Origin: Cercis canadensis
Lineage: Eukaryota; Streptophyta; Magnoliopsida; Fabales; Fabaceae
DNA: 64,000 bases
Direction of reading: 5' to 3'
NCBI GenBank assembly: GCA_003255065.1
Contig: QAOA01005944.1
Span: 620,001 to 684,000 of the forward strand
Position numbers and translations under genes: made by a program. Below the pieces are notes generated by a model, which made no database searches, was not told where the DNA came from, and saw only the letters and a list, made by a program, of their open reading frames with translations. Shown piece by piece: positions 57,466 through 64,000 of this stretch (position 1 is the first letter of the stretch; each line of letters begins with the position of its first letter).

Positions 57466-60198
57466 AAATAAATGCTAATTGAAATGATATATACTAGTAA
57501 CTAAGGCACGTTGAAATCTGAGCAAAAATTAATCTCACACAAAAAATATGGGAACTATCTCATGATAAACAAAAAAAAAATAGTATTGCAATTATAATAA
57601 AGGGAAATTGAATCACAAAGATATGTGGAGACAAATTTTATAACTAAGAAAATGTTATACTAAATTAGAGCTCTTTCTCACTAATATATATATATATATA
57701 CCACAAGTAAATGGTAATTGAAATTATATTGTTTATTTCATTTAACAGATCTATAAAAGCTACTTGCAACTTTGAAAATACATAGTACAAGTTATCTTTA
57801 TCTCTATGATATTGATATTACTTATTGTATTAAATAATTTATTATTTTAATTATTAAATTAAATTTTTTAAATATAAATAACAAATTAATGGCTAAAAGT
57901 TATTCATATCATAAGTAAAATTAATAACCAAAATTATTATTTTTATTTATTTTACTCAATAAATATGTGAGTCCGATGAAATGTAGAGCCTAAATCATCT
58001 TAATTAATAGTTAATAATGCCTCTGATAGTGATACTAATATCTCTTATTAAATAATTAACGCACATTCAGTTAAAAAAAGAAAAAAGCTAAAATACATGT
58101 GCTTAAACTTTTCATTCTTTTTTTTTTAAAAAAACAATCATTCTTGGGCTTCATTAAAAAATAATATGTAATGCATATTTTACATTGGACCCAACCAATC
58201 GTAATTTGGACCGAGCCCAAAAAGTCCGAGAAGGAAGAATGGAAGACATAACCGATTGAGAAATTAGGGATACATTAGCAAAAAAAAAAGAGAAAGAATT
58301 AGGGATACATTAGCAAAAACAAAAAAGAGAAAGAATTAGGGAGCATAGAAAAGAGGGAAAAATACCATCAGAAATCCGTTTAGTTTTAGAGTGCGAGATC
58401 CATCCAATAGCTCTGGTTTCTCATCATAACCTCAAAATTGAGGCTTGCACAAGGTAAGGAGGAGAACAGCGTCAGCGAAAAACGGTGCCATTTGAAATTC
58501 TTGAAACACCGTTGGCAACTCGTCTCTGTGAGTAAAATCTTGTCCTTTGCTTTAATTCATTGAAATGCTGAACTCCCAATTGCTAATTGAATCTGTTTGA
58601 TAGATTGGATAATTTATGGCTTTATGCGATAACTATAGTTGCTAGTTTTGGATTTATAATCAAGGAGTTATATGAATCGATGGGCAACTAGATTAGTTCT
58701 GGGTTGTGAAATTTTTTGGTGCTTGTTTGCTTTGACAAATCTAAGGGTGTGTTTGGATAGAGAAGGAATTGGTTAAAAAATATTTTTTAAGCAAAAGCAG
58801 AAAGCTTCAGAAGCTTTATTTCTTGATTTCTCCAAAAGCCCCCAATTTTTTAGCTTAATAAATTGCTTTCAAAAGCTGTGAGATACTCATCCAATCTTTG
58901 CAAAATAGCTTTTTCTACAATTGAAGTGCTTTTTTAAAGATAGCTTCTCTATCCAAATGCACTCCAATTTGAGACTCACAACGTTCTGCATTTGTTAACT
59001 GCCCATTTCTATGGTTTGTGTGAGGGTTTCAGGTTTAGTGGAAGTTAAGCTTGTTGGTCTTAACTGGAAAGGGGTTGGGGCCTGTTTAATGTAATTTCTC
59101 TGGTGTTAATATGATAAGTACTTGGTTGCATGGTTTGCTGTTTGTGGTTGGCTTGCATATCTATTATCCTTAGAATTGCTTCTCTCTTTAGTATGCACAG
59201 GTTGCTAAATATCATTGGGAATTTTCTGGATCTTTAGCTGTTATACTGCTGAATTTGCCTAGCTGGATGGCATATTTTGTTATATAATTTTTTTTTTCAG
59301 ATGGGTAATGAACCTAATGGTATTGGCTAGTGTATTCCCGGCTACTTCCTTGTTCTTATCGTCATTTATGATTGTGATCTTATTTCCTTTAAATTGGAAG
59401 ACAGAGCTGGGTCTAATGTTTTTGAATTTGGTTAGCTGAATTGGGTTATTTGATTTTTAGAATCTGCAACAGAAAAAATTGTATTACATAAGAACTGGGG
59501 TGCAGATTTAATTTTATTTTGGGGTGTGCTATGTGATCTGTGATGCTGACAAAGTGGAGTATATGTTTGAATATTTTAGAACCTCTCTGAGGATGCTGTT
59601 TGTTCTTCCTCATGCTTAGTTTCTGATCTTTCAGACTGTGGTATTATTTTCTTTGGTTGCTGTCATGCTGAAACTGATTTAAATGATTTGCCCTATGGAT
59701 TTGACAATATATTTATGTTTTCTTGAAATTCCTATGGCAGTAAGCTTCATCCATTAGAGTGTGTTGAACTAAATGCCGACATGGGTATGTGCCTTGAGTC
59801 AGTTATCTTTTTGGGTTAAGATAACATGCTAAGATTGCTGAACTAGGTTCCTGAATTTTAATTTGCTCCTTGCTTTGACTTGGATCTTACTTCATGAGGA
59901 GTAGAATCTTAAACATATGAATTTGAATTTGATTCAATATTGTTACTATTTTGAAAAGAAAATCCTTTTGGAGTTTAAAACTTAGTAACAGGTGGCTCAT
60001 TTGCATTACTTTGCTTGTGCATTTAATATGTGCAAGATGACTCCTGACATTCCTCTTGTGGTAAGAGTTTGGATCTACTTCATATTGGCTCTCTCAGTGG
60101 CAGTATTTGATTACACATATCTGGTTTTGATATTGGATTTGGTGTCTGTTATTTCATATCAGTTTTTCCTCTCTTTTTTCTATTAATTGTTGTAATAG
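57435..60198. other. Promoter and 5' leader region of the SINA-like gene
   Basis: An (AT)n microsatellite and AT-rich DNA are followed by a short tandem block at 58258-58340 ('gaattagggatacattagca' type, about three units). A likely transcribed leader follows, with a good splice donor at 58528 (GTCTCT|GTGAGT). A T-rich acceptor at 60197-60198 would end a leader intron of about 1.7 kb. A candidate MITE sits inside that intron at 58745-58965. Confidence 0.45.
58745..58965. mobile_element. Candidate MITE with GTTTGGATAGAGAAG inverted ends
   Basis: The left end GGGTGTGTTTGGATAGAGAAG matches the reversed right end GGAGTGCATTTGGATAGAGAAG. The length is 221 bp with no coding capacity. I could not identify the target-site duplication, so the superfamily (hAT or Harbinger) is open. 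Confidence 0.65.
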
Positions 60199-60256
60199 AA
60201 TGAAAACAGGCATTATTTTTTCTTTTGATAATGAACAAAGCATGTTTGACAGAGAG

Positions 60257-63200
60257 ATGGTGAAGTTTTCAGTTGATGGAGATGATGATGGGGAAGGACC
60301 CAGCAACCCGAGGCAAAAGAGGCAGAGGATTAGTGTTCTATTTCGCACTGCTGGAGAAGATTTAGAAGACCAAAGTGGAACAGAGGAAGAAGAGGAAGAA
60401 GAACTGGAAGGAGAAGAAAGTGAGCAGGAACAGGAAGGGATGCAAAGTGAAGAAAATGATGATGATCCTACCTTTGTCGATATCGTTGGTGATACTCCAC
60501 TCAGTACTAGACTAAGATCAAATAACAACGGTAGAGAGAATGCTGTTTCGGTGATGAAGGGTAGGGATAAATCCATCTCTGTGTTCCTTACTGACCCTGA
60601 AGTGCTTGATTGCTTCATTTGCTATGAATCCTTGAGCATTCCTGTCTTCCAGGTTAGTTTTTTTTCATCCTCATGTTTTTTGAACTCCCTCTTTCTCTTG
60701 TGTGTTATATTTGGATGAATGGGTTGTATGTGTTGGTTATTTGCGGATTGTGCATGACTATTTTTTATATTTTGGTTTCACGAACTTGAATCTGGTTTGT
60801 CAAATGGCATCATGAAAGGATTACATTAGAAGCTTGAAAAATTCAGTTGTGGTTCTCAGGATTTGAGTTATGAGTTGGAGTGCTGTGTGTAATAAGTAGT
60901 CTTTATCTGGGTTAGAGCTTTGATATTAAGAAGAATTGGGGTGTTCAAGCAGTTGTTCATGGAAAATTTGTCCAGCATATGGCTGGTGGTCATAGTCTGG
61001 GTTGGCAAGAAAGCTAGAATAAAACTATGGGAGTTGGGATTGTTAATATTCTCTTTAAAGCATCTGGAAGGCAATAGTGTGAACTTTTGCTTTTGCTTCA
61101 TCGTGGGTTTTTAAGCATAGTTTTGGGTGCATTATGAGAATATTTGACATGAAGCTTATCATAGAAGTGTTTTCATGTTGCTTGAACAATGGTTCAGGCA
61201 GGGTGAATTTGTTGAAATATTAGGAGGTTTAATGTCACATTGATGGATTAGATAGACAAGTTTACCTATTTGAGAATTCAAAATGATTAAAATCGAAGCC
61301 TATGATATGTCTTACAAACTCAAAGTGCAAAGTTTTTCTTTTTCTTTCTTTCTTTTTTTGATAAAAGAAGAGATTGTATTAGAAAGAAGAAATAGGTGGA
61401 TAAAATATCCTCCTGAAATGGAACATGGAAAAGAAAACAGTAGATTAAGAACACATCAAGTTGTGAAGCTCATGCATCTTGTCGCATGTCAACTAAAGAG
61501 ATTCCCTTAATTAGACCATGTGCAGAACACCAAAGAGAAGCAAAGAGAAAAGAAAATTTCCTGCCTCCTAACAACTGTAAAGAAAAGAAGAATAAAACCA
61601 TATTTTGGTCCCTCACTGATGTGTTCACTATCAGTTTGGTACTCCCTCTCAGTTTTTCAGTTTGGTCCCTTACTCTCAGTTTTCGCTACAGTTAAGACCC
61701 TCCGTCTGTAATCCGTTAAAAGAGTTGACGGAAATGCTGATTTTTCATCATTAAGTGTGATATGGCAAGGTTATTTGCCATGTAGGAGTCAAATGCATCA
61801 GTGTAGTGCGTTTTGGGCACATGGATAGCCCCTCCTTTTCTTCTCTCTTCTGCAAAGGAGGCAGCAGCACAGCAGTGCCCTCAAACCTCCTCCTTTTCTT
61901 CTCTCTTCTGCAAAGGAAGCAGCAGCACAGCACTGCCCCCAAACCTCCTCCTCCATCACTACTATCCATGGAGGCGCCACCACCTCCACCTGCCTCTGCA
62001 CTGCGCTCAGCACTCATGGTCTCTCCTTTGCACCCAATTCACCTTCATTTTATCCTTCTCCGATTCACTCTTTCTCCTCTCTCTTTCTCTCTCTTCCTCC
62101 CTCCATCTCTCTCTCTGCTTCCTTGACAATTTTCTTGCTCATTTCAATTGAATTGTCTTCCAGAACTGACAATTGAATCCCAGCAACGCTCAAAGCTGCA
62201 TTAATTTGATGAAGGTACCAATTTGTTGGGCGATCCAAGTAAATTTGATTACTTGGTTTCTATTGTTTAAATGGGTATATGCTTTCTAAGCAAGATCTGG
62301 AACTCTTTGTTTCTTTTATGTTGTTTTTAATTTTAGAGCCTACAAGAATATCTATTCAATAATAAAACTTTCTCATACTTTGCCTATTTCACTGACGCAC
62401 CAGTGATGGGGATGGTAAGCCCCCTCTCTACTTCCTCATTTTCTTTTAGATTGCTGAGTTTCTCTCTCTAAATCTCCCTCTCTTTCTAGGCTTTGATTTG
62501 TGGTTTTTGGTCTGAAATTAAATTGATGAGAAAGAGAAGAGTGCGTCTGTGTGTCTTTGAGAGAGAAAGCATATATGTGAGAGAAAGGTAAGTTTTTGGT
62601 GGGAACTTATAGAAGATCACCAGTTGTGCTTGAGAGGGGGAAGAGTGCAAATTGTATGATGTTGAAGGGAGAGAGTATTTGGATATGGTGGTGGTGGTTG
62701 GAGAGTAGTTGCAGAGAGAGGGAGGAGCATGGGGTGCAGTGGGGACAATGGGGCAGGGAGAGAGAGAGAGAGAGAGAGAGAAATGGGCTGTGGAGTTTCA
62801 GTGGGCATCAAATTTTGACCTTTGACTCTTACATGGCAAATAACCATCAGCATTTCCTCAACTCTTTTAACGGCTTACAGATGGAGGAGGGTCTTAACTG
62901 TAGTGAATATTGAGTGAAGGACTAAACTGAAACTTTTGAGAGTGAGGGACCAAACAGGACCAAAATATGGTTTTTGTCTAAACAAAAAGAAGTGTCCTTA
63001 CTGATAATAGAATTACAATCTAATCAAATGCACCTGAAAGACTTTGTAAAGTGTAAACTGCACATTGCCAAGAATTTTGTCTATAAGTACTGCTCTAAAC
63101 TCAAGGGAAATACCCAACATTTGCCAAAAATACCTAATAAATTATTATGAAGAGATTAAAAATTTGCAAGAGATAATAGAATCCTGAATATGGTAAAAGA

Positions 63201-64000
63201 ATTGGATGGGGAGTTATTTAGAGAAGAAAACTGATAGAGGCAAGGAAAAGCCTCTATAAAAGGAAACCCTATATCTCAAAAGTAGGTTACATTAATTTGC
63301 TTTTTTAAAACTTGCCAACTTGAATTTATCAAAAAAATTGAAGCAATTTACCTTAAAGGAACAATATATAATTGAAGTGATTGGGCATTTTATGTGTTGC
63401 ACTCTAGTTAAACTTGATGTGGAAGAGAGTTTTCAGTGTTAAAACTTGCTTGACAGTTTGTCAACATCCATTCTTAGTGTTGTTAAGTTTTTGATCATTT
63501 TGTTTGATATTTGCTTTAACTTTTGAGTTAAAGCTGTCTTTTGATGCACAATGCTTTCATAATATCCACATCTGTTGAAAATTAATGAAATTATCTTATT
63601 TGGTTACAATGGTAAATGTAACCCAAACAGAAGAATGGGCGCAGGTGGGGCAATCTTAAAATTTACTGTTTTATCCCCAGCTTCTGATATTTTTTTAGCC
63701 ATTGTTTAGCTTGATGGTTGATGCTATTTTCTTCAACAAAGATTTTCTTGGCACTATTTCATTCCTTTTGCTGTGTGTTTGGTAATTGTGCAGGATTTTA
63801 ACTTGTGGGTTTTAACTTGAAAGCCTTGTATTTTTTATTGGTTGCCCATATGTGCAAAATCTAATTTGATAACTTTCTCTATTATTGGATGGCGATTCAG
63901 TGCGAATTTGGACATATTGCTTGCTCTTCCTGCTGTGTCAAACTTGGGAATAAATGTCCCTTGTGCACTATGCCCATCGGCTATAATCGTTGCCGAGCCA
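60257..64000 (+). CDS. SINA-like RING-type E3 ubiquitin ligase (3' end missing)
   Basis: Two coding exons are visible: 60257-60652 and 63901 to the window end. Exon 1 encodes an acidic, low-complexity N-terminus (MVKFSVDGDDDGEGPSNPRQ ... EEEEEEELEGEESE) and the first RING cysteines, CFICYESLSIPVFQ. Exon 2 continues CEFGHIACSSCC, CPLC and TMPIGYNRCRA. Together they form a C3HC4-type RING typical of plant SINA-like (SIAH) ligases, which pass ubiquitin from an E2 to target proteins. The substrate-binding SIAH domain should follow beyond the window. An in-frame ATG at 60200 could extend the protein by 19 residues; 60257 is chosen because MVKFSV fits family N-termini better. Confidence 0.85.
61828..61950. 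repeat. Tandem ~55-bp repeat inside the MULE-like element
   Basis: Two adjacent copies of a unit starting 'ctccttttcttctctcttct' and containing 'gcaaaggaggcagcagcaca' are seen, with a few differences. The reading frame stays open in several frames because the repeat is C/T- and GCA-rich; this alone is not evidence of coding. Confidence 0.75.
62759..62782. repeat. (GA)n microsatellite
   Basis: A pure GA run lies inside the MULE-like element, in the intron of the SINA-like gene. Confidence 0.85.

Larger units (their letters stand above)
61587..62978. mobile_element. MULE-like element in the first coding intron of the SINA-like gene
   Basis: Long inverted arms (about 61587-61800 and 62815-62978) share 'accatattttggtcc', 'gtttggtccctcact/ctctca', 'ctacagttaagaccctcc', 'cgttaaaagagttga' and 'catttgccatgtaagagtca' type blocks. 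A 9-bp flanking pair, TAAAGAAAA (61578-61586) and TAAACAAAA (62979-62987), matches at eight positions. The 1-kb core contains a tandem ~55-bp repeat and a GA microsatellite but no transposase. It could be a Pack-MULE with unrecognised cargo. Confidence 0.65.

Noticed and set aside
56884-57478. Long ORFs running through the N gap
   Set aside because: They exist only because N codons are read as open; flanking sequence is a G-run and an AT microsatellite.
60154-60618. 154-codon minus-strand serine-rich ORF
   Set aside because: It is antisense to the acidic GAA/GAG-rich exon of the SINA-like gene; serine runs are the expected mirror of that composition.
61806-62151. Overlapping proline/leucine-rich ORFs in the SINA-like intron
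   Set aside because: They arise from a tandem CT-rich repeat within an inverted-repeat element, are open in several frames at once and have no domain.
1-64000. CRISPR arrays, operons, integrases or other prokaryotic systems
   Set aside because: Gene structure, splice sites and families are those of a plant nuclear genome; no spaced short identical repeats of CRISPR type are present.

Overview
This window is eukaryotic nuclear DNA from a flowering plant, most likely a eudicot. The evidence is GT-AG split genes, AT-rich introns and intergenic DNA, and plant-specific protein families: LAZY/DRO1, sucrose-phosphate synthase with a fused phosphatase-like domain, SINA-like RING ligase and an IDM1-like PHD protein. 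There is no bacterial or organellar gene structure. The species cannot be read from the sequence alone. The assembly is a draft: eight single N positions and one 401-base N run.

Layout. Bases 1-4.9 kb are AT-rich intergenic DNA with a diverged internal duplication. At 4.9-6.5 kb (minus) lies a complete five-exon LAZY/DRO1-type gravitropism gene with the diagnostic 6-base first exon. At 6.5-11 kb the intergenic DNA holds a cluster of three CACGTG G-boxes beside a small doubtful ORF. At 11.0-14.3 kb (plus) is an eight-exon LAZ1/DUF300 membrane-protein gene. At 14.7-20.3 kb (minus) is a 13-exon VIT plus vWA domain gene (inter-alpha-trypsin-inhibitor heavy-chain-like) of 754 residues, with a 267-bp N-marked duplication across the end of exon 1. 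At 20.3-35.9 kb is a transposon-rich block: a repeated ~1 kb segment carrying a Mutator-type MITE, a degraded IDM1-like pseudogene interrupted by a solo LTR, and a nest of elements at 29.9-32.7 kb. That nest contains a Pack-MULE carrying a decayed copy of part of a SMAX1-like (SMXL) gene, itself hit by a CACTA MITE and by a second MULE. At 35.9-45.7 kb (plus) is a 14-exon sucrose-phosphate synthase (1,024 residues, SPS4/family-C-like). At 46.6-56.8 kb (minus) is a 12-exon coiled-coil protein of unknown function whose second intron has been enlarged by a defective Copia retrotransposon. From 60.2 kb to the window end (plus) is a SINA-like RING E3 ligase, cut off by the window edge, with a ~1.4 kb MULE-like element in its first coding intron.

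The genes do not form an operon or an evident pathway. Gene pairs are convergent (LAZ1/VIT-vWA; SPS/coiled-coil) or divergent (coiled-coil/SINA-like). From memory, Arabidopsis LAZY3 (At1g19115) lies next to the VIT-vWA gene At1g19110; here homologues of the two are separated only by the LAZ1-like gene, so conserved microsynteny is plausible. I see no clear sign of a wholly new biological system. The most unusual content is the nested Pack-MULE with SMAX1-derived cargo and the IDM1-like gene broken by a solo LTR, for which an extra copy of the uninterrupted target site lies ~100 bp downstream. All exon boundaries were deduced by eye from GT/AG sites, reading-frame continuity and family resemblance.
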